From Syngnathus acus (taxonomy: Eukaryota > Chordata > Actinopteri > Syngnathiformes > Syngnathidae): DNA of 64,000 bases. Under the pieces are notes generated by a model. That model did not search any database. It was not told the DNA's origin and was given only the letters and a program-made list of their open reading frames with translations. Both the position numbers and the translations under genes were made by a program. Below are positions 1-9,010 of the stretch, one piece after another. Numbering within the stretch: the first letter of the stretch is position 1; each line of letters opens with the position of its first letter. The stretch spans positions 743,501-807,500 of the forward strand of contig NC_051106.1 in assembly GCF_901709675.1 (NCBI RefSeq), in the 5' to 3' direction.

Positions 1-1
1 T

Positions 2-1022
2 CACCTTCAGGTCGCCGTCAGCAGCCTATGCGCCCAGCTAAGCGCCTTCCAGACAGAAACGACGTCCGACGCGGAAGCGCTGACGTCGGCGAGCACCGAG
101 GTGGCGGCCAAGGCGATGCGTCTTGGCCGCCACCTGACCGAAGCCCGCCGGGCGTCCGGGAAACGTCTGTCCGTGCTGGCGCTCCAGACAGACGCCGCTG
201 CGCACAAGCTGAGGGCGCTAGTCGACAAGGTGTCAGAGTCAGGTCGTCGTGGAAACAGAGAGGAGAGGCCGAGGCGCTGACCAACGTTTTGTCTGCAGGG
301 TGAGAAAGTTCTGTTCGCCACCTCCTTATGCAGCCAGCTCGAACTCGCAACGACTTGGTGGCCAAGCAGCGGCAAAGACGACGAGCGTCCAATAAAGACA
401 CGACCGACCGAGGTAGGAGTTGGCCGCACGTAAAAAATGTTTGACAAAATAACGTAGTAGGGTTAGGGTTTCAAAGTAGGCTTTCAAACTAGGGTTGGGG
501 GTTTCAAAGTAGGACCAAGTATAGTAAAGCCTTACATGGCTTTGGTTAAAAGAAAAAAAAAAAAGACCATGAGTTTTTTTGTTTTTTTTTACCAAAAATA
601 TTGAAAAATGCAGAATCAGAATAACATAGCATTCACATGCACAATGAGCCAAGTGGTGAAACAGTAGCTTAGTAAACTAAGTACATTTTTACAGAAAGGC
701 ACTCGAGACTTTAGGGACTTGATGTTTGCGCATGCAGACGTTTCCGGAATGTTACCAGATGAGTCGCCTTCTCAACTGGGACCTGCTGCAGCAAGACGCG
801 CTGGCCAAACGCTCGGAGGAGCTGCGTCGTGACAACCGTCGGCTCAGGCTTCTGCTACGCCGCTGTCTGCACGGCACGGCGCTCGGAGGAGGCCCGGCGC
901 TCGGAGGAGGCCCCGCACTCGTCGCCATTGAAGCAGCGCCCGTCGCGGGCGCACACCCAGTCGGGACGTCGCGCCATAACATCATCGAGGCCAATGCCGT
1001 CGTCAGAAACTCACTTACCTAA
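2..1022 (+). CDS. ccdc65: Coiled-coil domain protein 65 / DRC2, 3' exons (5' part outside window)
   Basis: Likely the last exons of the nexin-dynein regulatory complex subunit that sits between outer doublets of motile cilia. Proposed exons: at or before 2 to 229 (donor gt 230), 299-412 (acceptor ag 297-298, donor gt 413) and 738-1022 (acceptor ag 736-737, stop TAA 1020-1022), all phase 0. The first two join as LRALVDK-GEKVLFA, closely like the LRKIVDKGEKIL stretch I know from CCDC65. The last exon ends HNIIEANAVVRNSLT, like the family's NIIEAAHVVSHTL terminus. The first exon is a leucine-heptad coiled coil. About 25 residues expected between exons two and three are missing, and the inter-exon sequence shows no clean candidate exon. 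The last exon carries an in-frame duplication (ALGGGP twice). The gene is divergent; a decaying copy is possible. Confidence 0.66.
413..737 (+). other. Presumed ccdc65 intron, low complexity
   Basis: Holds two copies of a short direct repeat (gtttcaaagtagg), a GGGTTAGGGTTT-like stretch near 463-474 that is too short to be telomeric, and A/T homopolymers at 549-590. No exon recognised. Confidence 0.4.
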
Positions 1023-1782
1023 CAAGGACACCTGCGGCCACGAAGCGGACTTTTACTTTGGAGGCGCCACATGCCACGGAGCTCCTGAGCGCCTCTCGTT
1101 CTTTCTGAAACAAATCGCTCCGAAGCAGGGACGTGCGGTCAGAGGAGGCAAGCGAGGCTACGCCTCCCCTGCCCTCATGAAAAGGGGAAAAACGAATTCA
1201 ATTGTTTTTATTATAAAGTCATTTTCCTTTTAATTTCAATAGTTTTGTATCATTTTGAACCAAAATCGCTGAATTTCTATAGTTATTTTAAAACCGAAGA
1301 CGATTCGCTCGGAGGAGCCAACTTCCTGTCTAGCCTCCTCTGAGGATTGCGTAATCACACGGCTGCCTATGTTGACAGGCTATGCAGTTAGACCAGGGGT
1401 GGGCAAACTTTTTGACTTGCGGGCCGAATTGGGTTCTAAATTTTGACCGGGGGGCCGAACCAGGAGCAGATGGATGTAGTGTTTGTGTGAAGTAATATAA
1501 ATGACATGTAAAGGTCATTGCATAAAAGGGTTTTACTTTTAGTAGATACTAAAGCATGGATATTAAAAAAAGCTTTTTGAAAACAAATGCATTTATTAAC
1601 AGCATTAAAAAAATATTTCACCAAAAAACTACTATCAGTGATTCTTATTAAATACGACACTGTTATGATGAATAACATTTTCCATCACTTCAGCGCCTGC
1701 AGGTCAGATTTATGAAATATGTTTATCTAATGAGGCGAAATCACATCCAACGGCAAACATTCTGACCAAATACATCATCTTC

Positions 1783-2113
1783 AAGATTCAAGATTCAAGA
1801 GTTTTTATTCGCCATGTTTGAGCGTGCCAAACAAGGAATTTGACTTCGGTAAAACACACCCTCTGTTCAACATATAGGTGACTAACAACACTCAGGACAT
1901 GTGAATAATGGCAAAAACAGTGTAGACAAATTCAAAAGGTGTGAAGAGCAGGATGTTATTGCACAGTAATGCCTCTGAGACTCTATGAGTGGTGTGAGTT
2001 CATCAGAGCAACAGCCTGGGGGAAGAAGCTGTCTCGGTGTCTGCTGGTTTTGGCGTACCGAGCTCTATAACGCCGTCCGGAGGGGAGTAGTTCAAACAGA
2101 CTGCAACCTGGGT
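1783..2113 (-). mobile_element. 5'-truncated LINE tail, same family as 33191-36545
   Basis: Read on the minus strand this matches the end of the ORF and the 3' UTR of the LINE copy ending near 36545, including the tandem TCTTGAATCTTGAA-type tail and the phrase encoding the last residues of the ORF. It is a typical dead, 5'-truncated insertion inside the inner hAT. Confidence 0.8.
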
Positions 2114-2160
2114 CTTGAAGAATCAGTGAAAGAATACATCTCAATAAAGTAATAAAGAAA

Positions 2161-2397
2161 TCAATAGTATTGTTGGTTTCCCTTTTTTGCTAGTGCATCA
2201 TAGTCTGGAGTAAAATTTGTTGTGGTAATTCTTAGGATAGAGCCGAGGTGTCGGTCCGTTAACCTAGATCTGTGACTGGCTTTGTTGACGTTCATGTGGC
2301 TGAACGTCTTCTCACACACGTAGGTCGAGCCGAATTGTCCAGTCTTTTTTAACATTCGGCACTCAGTGTACACCTTTCTTTTCTTCGGGCCACTCAT
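2161..2397 (-). pseudogene. Internally deleted hAT transposase: N-terminal start joined to C-terminal dimerisation part
   Basis: An open frame of 78 codons begins MSGPKKRKVYTECR, which resembles the start of the Charlie8/GTF2IRD2-type transposase just before its BED zinc finger. After about 20 residues it passes directly into FGSTYVCEKTFSHMN followed by NRL-like and LTD motifs typical of the hAT C-terminal dimerisation domain. The several hundred residues of DNA-binding and catalytic core are absent. Family assignment rests on remembered motif similarity. It could only make a short dimerisation peptide, if anything. Confidence 0.55.
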
Positions 2398-3793
2398 TTT
2401 AATGGAAGGATTCCAGGGGAAGGTTTGTGGGTGGCATTAGCGTAAAACTGTATCTGAAAACTCAGCGCGCGAATTACGAGAATATTGACGTCACAGCCTA
2501 CACTCGAAATTCGGCACCGATAGATGAAATTACTACGTACTACTGAGTACGCACACGCACTTGTGAGTGTGCACCGAGCTTTCTGACACGGCTCCCGGGA
2601 GTAAATGCGCCGGCGGGCGCTTCCCCATCTACTGGGGAAACATAGTAATTGCAGGGAAAATGACCCCAAAAAAAATTAATAATACAATTTATTCAGGTTT
2701 GGCGGGCCGGATTAAACGGCCCCGTGGGCCGGATGTGGCCCGCGGGCCGTAGTTTGCCCATGTCTGCGTTAGATAGTACTGCTCTCTGTCTTTATGTCGC
2801 TGTTTAAGTGTTCAAACACTGTGGCTATATTAACTAATTTCCGTAGTTAAGCTGATGTATTGAATATCTAGTGTTTTTTGTCATCTGTCTGTAACGTCGT
2901 GTTTCTTAAGATGAACAAAACGGCTTTGAAAAGAGACCTTACGGAGGCTACGAAAAAAGGTTCTCCAGCCTTATGGCAGGGGGTGCTAGTGATCCCGGGA
3001 TGCTTCATGCGCCTACCTGTAGAATAAGAGAGCTCCAGTTCAAATTTACAGTGAGCAACTGAGGAGCAGTCGTCCATTTATTTCGTTTTCCATTCGGGTT
3101 TTTTTTTCTTCCGTTTTTACATTTCGTTGTACAATGGAGGATTACATATCCAAACGATTTTCAACTATGGATTGGAGCAGGAGGTCATCAGTAAAGGAAG
3201 AGCAACTCCGCAGTTAAAAGGTTTGATTTGGACAATGGGACTTCGGAACGGAGTGGTACGCACGATCGAAAACAAGTTTTTGATTCCATGTGCTTTATTG
3301 AGTGTTTTTATGTGTGAAGACTGCTGATATGAGATTTTAATTAAAATAGTTCAAATTAAATAATGAAGAAGCCACCCTTTTTTGTGACACGGTTAGGTGC
3401 CGGACAAATTTAAAGGGGGGGGGGGTGACGTCAGTGCCTCCCCAGTCATGAACCTCACCGCACGTCACTGCTCCGAAGCACTGCCTCGGAGCTTGTCTCG
3501 CAGTAGCCACTCACGTGAGGAAAGCGTTGAAGTCTCGGTTCCCTGGGTGTCAATGGCTTCAGTGTATCGAAACGTTGCACTGGCTCAGCGAATGTTGCAC
3601 TCTCAAAGTCAAAGTCTGCTTTATTGTCAATTTCTTCACATGCCAAGACACACAAAGAAATCGAAATTACGTTCCCACTATCCCACGGTGACAAGACATA
3701 GTACACAATATACATACAAGTAAACAACACAAAAAAATAAAAACAAGAAGGCACAAACAATGAATAAATAAGAGTGATGAATAAATAATAAAT

Positions 3794-4022
3794 TGTAGTG
3801 GGTTGACATAATTCACCCGGAACCTAAAGTCACGTTACATAGTTCCGGTGGGACAGTTTACACGTGTGGGAATTTCCTGTTCAGTTTAGTGTGTGTTAGG
3901 ATCTCGAAGGGAAAAGAGTCTGCCCGTTGTTGAACGAGAATAATTATAAATGTCATTAAAACAACTGCCGTTGGCACCGTCGTTTGTCACTCCGCCTCCG
4001 ACTCCAGTCCTTGCACGCCACA
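3794..4022 (+). repeat. 5' LTR of the gypsy element
   Basis: 229 bp from TGTAGTGGG to CACGCCACA. Identical to the 3' LTR except for one C/T difference inside the 'gtctgcc(c/t)gttg' stretch. Confidence 0.93.
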
Positions 4023-4024
4023 CT

Positions 4025-4774
4025 GGTGACCCTGACGTCAGTCCCGCTGAAGATTCCGGGACTGAACAGTATAACGAGCGAAACGGCATGGCGCATTCCG
4101 CCGTCCTCAGACTGCCTGAGTTTTGGGAGACGTCTGCGGCAACGTGGTTCGCATAGGCGGAGGCTCAGTTCGCCCTCCGGGGAATTACGGATGACGCCAC
4201 ACGCTACTACCACGTCGTCTCAGCACTCGGATGCTCCACCGCAGCCAGAGCCGTAAGTTTCATCACTTCCCCTCCTGCCCAGGATAAATATGCAGGGCTC
4301 AAGGCTTATCTCCTCAGGATTTTTGAACTGTCACGATCCGAACGAGCCCGGCGCCTGCTTGCTATTCAAGGCATAGGGGACAGCAAACCCTCTGAACACA
4401 TGGAGATGATGTTAAACCTGCTGGGTGGGGAAGAGCCGAATTTTCTTTTCATTGAACTGTTTCTGCGACATATGCCGCCGCACGTACAAACGGCCCTCGC
4501 AAATACGACTATTACGGAGCCGTGTGCTCTGGCGGAGGAAGCAGACCGTTTCTACTTGGCCACCCAGCGTTTCGCCCCTGATGTGCTGGCCCCAACACGC
4601 AGCTACACGTCCCCAAGCGCTGGCGTTTCCCCTGGCAGAGGACACGCTGCAACCGACGGCCGCACCAGCACAGGTTTGTGCTACTTCCATGCACATTTTG
4701 GCGCCAAGGCTAAAAGGTGCCGCTCCCCTTGCAACTTCAGCACGACGGGAAACGCCAAAGCCTGCGCTCAGTAG
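4025..4774 (+). pseudogene. gypsy gag (nucleocapsid/capsid) with internal stop
   Basis: One reading frame runs from just after the 5' LTR to TAG-type termination near 4774 and encodes a capsid-like protein (LRLPEFWETSAATWF ... AEAQFALRGI ... [11 protein letters not shown]). It ends in a Cys/His cluster [15 protein letters not shown] that resembles the nucleocapsid finger of this lineage. An in-frame TAG at 4154-4156 breaks it after WFA, in the conserved W-F-x-x-AEAQF segment, so no full-length Gag can be made. Frame position modulo 3 differs from that of pol, consistent with a gag-pol frame change. Confidence 0.82.
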
Positions 4775-7700
4775 TGGCCGTGAGCGCGGGCAAAAAGAAC
4801 TGCTGTTCATTGTGGACACCGTCTCGGGTCGCAGATTCCTCTGTGACACCGGTGCCCAGAGGAGCGTCCTGCCGGCTACGGTGGACGACGCCGCTGGAGG
4901 GTTGCACGGCCCGCCCTTAACATCCGCCAACGACACCCCCATCAGGACGTATGGCACGAAGACTGTGGACATATGCTTCGGGGGTCAGCGTTTCACATGG
5001 GACTTTGTCACTGCCGACATCTCCTTCCCCCTGCTCGGCGCAGATTTTCTGTGCGCCCACGGACTGCTCGTGGATGTTAAGAATGGCCGCCTGGTGGACG
5101 CGTTAACCTTCTCCTCCTTCGCATGTGTCCGCGATGTGGGGAAGTATGTGAGTCTCTCCAGTTCGCTCTCCGAGGGCGACATGTACCAGAAACTCCTTGG
5201 AGAGTTCCCCGGCCTTACACAGCCCACCTTTGCCGCCACCACAGCTAAACATGGGGTCGAGCACCACATCGAGACCAAAGGCCCCCCCATCTACGCTAGG
5301 GCCCGACGGCTCAACCCGGAGAGACTGACAATTGCTCGGGCCGAGTTCGCCAACATGGAACGCCTTGGCATTATTCGCCGCTCTGACAGCCCGTGGGCCT
5401 CCCCACTCCACATGGTGCCTAAGCCAGACGGTGGTTGGCGCCCGTGTGGCGACTACCGCCGCCTCAATGATGCCACCACGCCCGACCGCTACCCGGTCCC
5501 CCATGTTCAGGACTTTTCGGTACATCTAGCAGGGAAGCACCTGTTCTCCAAAGTGGACCTGGTGCGGGGTTATCACCAAGTCCCAGTGCACCCTGCCGAC
5601 ATCCCTAAAACAGCAGTGGTGACTCCTTTCGGGCTTTTCGAGTTTCTTAGGATGCCCTTCGGCCTGAAAAACGCGGCCCAGTCCTTCCAGCGGTTGATGG
5701 ACTCCGCGCTTAGGGACATGCCTTTCATCTTCGTCTACTTGGACGATGTCCTCGTCGCCAGCTCCTCGGAGGAGGAGCATGCGGCGCACCTGCGGGCCCT
5801 TTTCGCAAGGCTCGACCAGCATGGCCTGATCATTAACCCGGCGAAGTGCGTTTTCGGAGTGCCGTCGATCCAGTTTCTTGGGCATCTCATCAGCAGTAAT
5901 GGGGCCACCCCCCTCCCGTCAAAGGTGGAAGCAGTCTCCGCTTTTCCCCGCCCACATTCGGCCCGGGGGCTCCGGGAGTTCCTTGGGATGGTTACATTCT
6001 ACCACCGATTCATACGCCGGGCGGCCCACATCATGCACCCACTGTATGAGGCCCTTAAGGGTAGGACCCCCAACCAGGACATCGACTGGACCCCCAAGAG
6101 GGTCAAGGCTTTCGAGGATACTAAGGCTGCGCTGTGCCAGGCCACCATGTTGGTCCACCCGTCGCCTGGAGCCCCGGTCGCCCTCACAACCGACGCATCT
6201 GACTACGCAGTTGGTGCTGTATTTGAGCAGTGGGTTGGTGGCGCCTGGCAACCGCTCGCCTTTTTCAGCTGTCAGCTGGTCCCTAGGGAGCCGTGGTCCG
6301 CCCGCCAGCAGCGTCAGCTGTCTTTTATCTCCGAGTACACCACAGATATCCGACACATCGCCGGCAAGTCCAACGTGGTCGCCGATTGCCTCTCTAGAGC
6401 GGTCATCCACACGGTTCAGCTGGGTCTCGACTACTCAAGTATGAGTGCTGACCAAGCCTCAGATCCTGGGATCCAGTCACTCAAAGACTCGGACACTGGG
6501 CTGCGTCTGGAGGAGGTCGCGGTTGGCGACTCAGGAGTCAGGCTGTGGTGCGACCTCTCCACCGGCCAACCTAGACCACTTGTCCCTGCCGGCTGGCAGC
6601 GGGCTGGCAGAGGGCTGGCAGAGGGCTGGCAGCGGGCTGTCTTTGAGGCGATACACGGCCTGTCCCATCCTGGCAGAAAGGCGTCCGTGAGGCTGGTGGC
6701 TCAGAAGTTCGTCTGGAAAGGGCTGAAGAGGGACGTGCGGGCCTGGGTCGACTCATGTGTGGCTTGTCAGCGTGCGAAGGTGCACCGCCATACCAAGGCC
6801 CCGTTGGAGCCGTTTACTGTCCCCGAGAGGAGGTTCGACCACGTCAACGTCGACCTTGTGGGCCCGCTCCCCCCTTCCCATGGTGGACAGGACGACCCGC
6901 TGGCCTGAGGCCATCCCCCTCTCCTCAACCTCAGCTGCCGACGTGGCCCGGGCGTTTATCGGCACATGGGTCGCACGCTTTGGAACACCTTCAGACCTCT
7001 CCTCGGACCGGGGTGCACAGTTTACTTCCGAAGTCTGGAATGTGGTTGCTAGAGACTTAGGGGTCAAGCTGCACCGCACCACCGCATATCACCCCCAGGC
7101 TAACGGGCTGTGCGAGCGGTTCCACCGCTCCATGAAGGCTGCTCTACGCGCCAGTCTGGTGGATCGCGCCAGTCTGGTGGATGGCGACTGGGTGGACAGA
7201 CTTCCCTGGGTCATGCTGGGCCTCAGGACGGCCCCTAAGGAGGACCTGCAGTCCTCGTCTGCTGAGCTCGTCTACGGCCAGGTACTACGGGTTCCTGGGG
7301 ACTTCATTCCGGACGCCACAACGCCTTGGTCGGCGGCCAGGCAGCGGTCCTCCCTGCTGGAAGTTGCCAGGACGTTCGCACCTGTCCCCACATCACAGCA
7401 CTGCACCCCTGTTTCCCGGGTGCCCACCAACCTGCGCTCGGCGGGTTTTGTGTTCATCCGCCACGACGCCCACCGCGGACCGTTGCGTCCGCCTTACGAC
7501 GGGCCTTTTAAGGTCTTGCAGCACGGGGGTAAGAGCATGGTCGTGGACATCGGCGGTAGGCCTGAGACTATCTCGGTTGATAGGATTAAGCCTGCCCACG
7601 TGGATGTTTCCCGGACATTGGAATTGGCGCAGGCCCCACGACGCGGACGCCCCCCAGCGCCTCGCCCCTCCAACCTGACCGTGCTCCCACCTGCCCGACC

Positions 7701-7836
7701 GACAACACGACCGTCCAGCCCAGCGGTCTTTCCGGCGGCGCCCCCTACCCCTGACCCCCCGCCAGCCCCTGCCACCTACACCCGCTGTGGTCGGGCTGTC
7801 GTCCCTTTCCGGCGTGGCGATTTTGACTATGGGTGA
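4775..7836 (+). pseudogene. gypsy pol (protease-RT-RNase H-integrase), deleted and frameshifted
   Basis: Frame one reaches 6908: protease with CDTGA active site near 4845, RT with YLDDV near 5736-5750, then RNase H starting [13 protein letters not shown] near 6190. RNase H jumps from [10 protein letters not shown] to [12 protein letters not shown], so the central part (the region with ERELLA and TDHKPL-type motifs in relatives) is deleted in frame. Integrase has an HHCC-type zinc region (HGLSHPG ... CVACQRAK). Near 6870-6890 a short deletion changes frame, and the DDE core (SSDRGAQF, GLCERFHRS) continues in another frame to the stop at 7834-7836. Two small duplications are visible: repeated GWQRA/GLAEG units near 6595-6640 and ASLVD twice near 7150-7180. 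There is no chromodomain. Confidence 0.88.
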
Positions 7837-7852
7837 ATTCTGGGGGGGCTTG

Positions 7853-8081
7853 TGTAGTGGGTTGACATAATTCACCCGGAACCTAAAGTCACGTTACATA
7901 GTTCCGGTGGGACAGTTTACACGTGTGGGAATTTCCTGTTCAGTTTAGTGTGTGTTAGGATCTCGAAGGGAAAAGAGTCTGCCTGTTGTTGAACGAGAAT
8001 AATTATAAATGTCATTAAAACAACTGCCGTTGGCACCGTCGTTTGTCACTCCGCCTCCGACTCCAGTCCTTGCACGCCACA
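7853..8081 (+). repeat. 3' LTR of the gypsy element
   Basis: 229 bp, 228 identical to the 5' LTR, immediately after the G-rich polypurine stretch and before the aaat target duplication. Confidence 0.93.
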
Positions 8082-8171
8082 AAATAAACAAATAACATAA
8101 TAAATAAGAGCAAAACTGGAGCAAGTGTGCATACAGCATACAGTCAGAATGTAGCGCAAAAGTACAGGACA

Positions 8172-8870
8172 CTACGCAGAAGGGGGGAGAGAGTTCAGGA
8201 TCCTAACAGCCTGGAGTATGAAGCTGTTGGTGAGCCTGGTGGTGCGGGAGCGCAGGCTCCTGTACCTCTTCCCAGAGGGCAGAAGATTAAACAAAGAGTG
8301 AGCGGGGTGACTCACATCACTCACAATCGTGGTCGCTTTGCGGGTGAGATGGGAGGTGTAAATGTCCTTCAGGGAGGGGAGTGAAGCACCAATAATCTTA
8401 CCAGCCGTGTTCACTATGCGCTGCAGGGTCTTCCTGTTGTATTCAGTGCAGCTACCACCACAAACAGCGATACAATTAGAGAGGACGCTCTCAATGGTGC
8501 CACGGTAGAATGTAGTCATGACGGCCGGAGGAGCACTAGCTCGCCTGAATTTCCGCAGGAAGTACAGGCGGCGCTGAGCTTTCTTCGCCAGTGATACGGT
8601 GTTGGTGGACCAGGAGAGATCCTCACTGATGTGCACCCCCAGGAACCTGGTGCTGCTCACTCTCTCCACCACTGCACCGTCGATGGTCATCGGCAGGTGT
8701 TGGGTGTGACCCTTCCGGAAGTCAACAACAATCTCCTTGGTCTTGTTGACGTTCAGCAGGAGGTTGTTGTCCCTGCACCACACGGTCAGAAGGTCAACCT
8801 CCAACCTGTACTGAGTCTCGTCGCCCTTGGTGATGAGACCCACCAGAGTCTGCGATTGGTTCGGAGCCTT
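8172..8870 (-). pseudogene. LINE reverse transcriptase, C-terminal fragment
   Basis: The reading frame begins at VGLITKGDETQYR, immediately downstream of where the YADD-type RT active site should be. It continues through the post-RT region ([67 protein letters not shown]) to a stop at 8172. No endonuclease or RT palm remains, so it is a dead fragment of a jockey-superclade (L2/CR1/Rex-like) protein. A few codons upstream of the alignable part extend the open frame to 8894 but look like flanking DNA. Confidence 0.85.
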
Positions 8871-9010
8871 TGGCACACTTCCGTAGTATGACAAGCGCTA
8901 AACTGCTACTGCAGGGGTGGGCAAACCTTTTGAGCTCGCGAGCTACTTTTGAAATGACCAAGTCACAAAGATCTACCCACTAAAAAAATAAATAATTTTA
9001 TATATATATA

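Larger units (their letters stand above)
1394..2766 (-). mobile_element. Inner hAT (Charlie8-like) element nested in the outer hAT
   Basis: Terminal repeats CAGGGGTGGGCAAACT (1394) and, inverted, CAGACATGGGCAAACT (from 2766), with GGCCG-rich subterminal sequence on both sides. Flanks agttagac (1386-1393) and cgttagat (2767-2774) agree at six of eight bases and fit an aged target duplication. It contains a remnant transposase gene at 2161-2397 and a foreign LINE tail at 1783-2113. Confidence 0.75.
1126..3470. mobile_element. Outer hAT-type DNA transposon with perfect 8-bp target duplication
   Basis: The ends are CAGGGACGTGCGG (1126 onward) and, inverted, CAGTGACGTGCGG (read from 3470). They are flanked by the identical octamer ctccgaag at 1118-1125 and 3471-3478, which is the hAT target-site signature. 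The interior shows no recognisable transposase, so it is probably non-autonomous. It has itself been invaded by the element at 1394-2766. It lies about 100 bp beyond the ccdc65 stop codon, probably in or next to its 3' UTR. Confidence 0.82.
3794..8081 (+). mobile_element. Ty3/gypsy LTR retrotransposon, young but defective
   Basis: Two 229-bp LTRs (TG...CA) differ at one base. A 4-bp target duplication aaat flanks them (3790-3793, 8082-8085). A primer-binding-site-like TGGTGACCCTGACG follows the 5' LTR at 4024, and a G-rich polypurine stretch precedes the 3' LTR near 7841-7847. The internal order is gag, protease, reverse transcriptase, RNase H, integrase, as in Ty3/gypsy elements; no envelope gene is seen. 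Coding regions carry a stop, a deletion and a frameshift, so this copy cannot encode its own machinery. Confidence 0.93.
3604..8890 (-). mobile_element. 5'-truncated L2/Rex-like LINE, split by a gypsy insertion
   Basis: The LINE is in two pieces, 3604-3793 (3' UTR end) and 8082-8890 (C-terminal reverse-transcriptase coding part plus 3' UTR start), separated by the LTR element. A closely similar uninterrupted copy at 29761-30192 runs straight across the break, which proves they are one insertion. The 5' end stops just after the RT active-site region. Confidence 0.85.

Noticed and set aside
463-512. GGGTTAGGGTTT telomere-like sequence
   Set aside because: Only about two units, mixed with an unrelated 13-bp direct repeat; not an interstitial telomere array.
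4412-4972. 186-codon minus-strand frame across gypsy gag
   Set aside because: Antisense shadow of the gag/protease region; no known domain and the sense strand explains the sequence.
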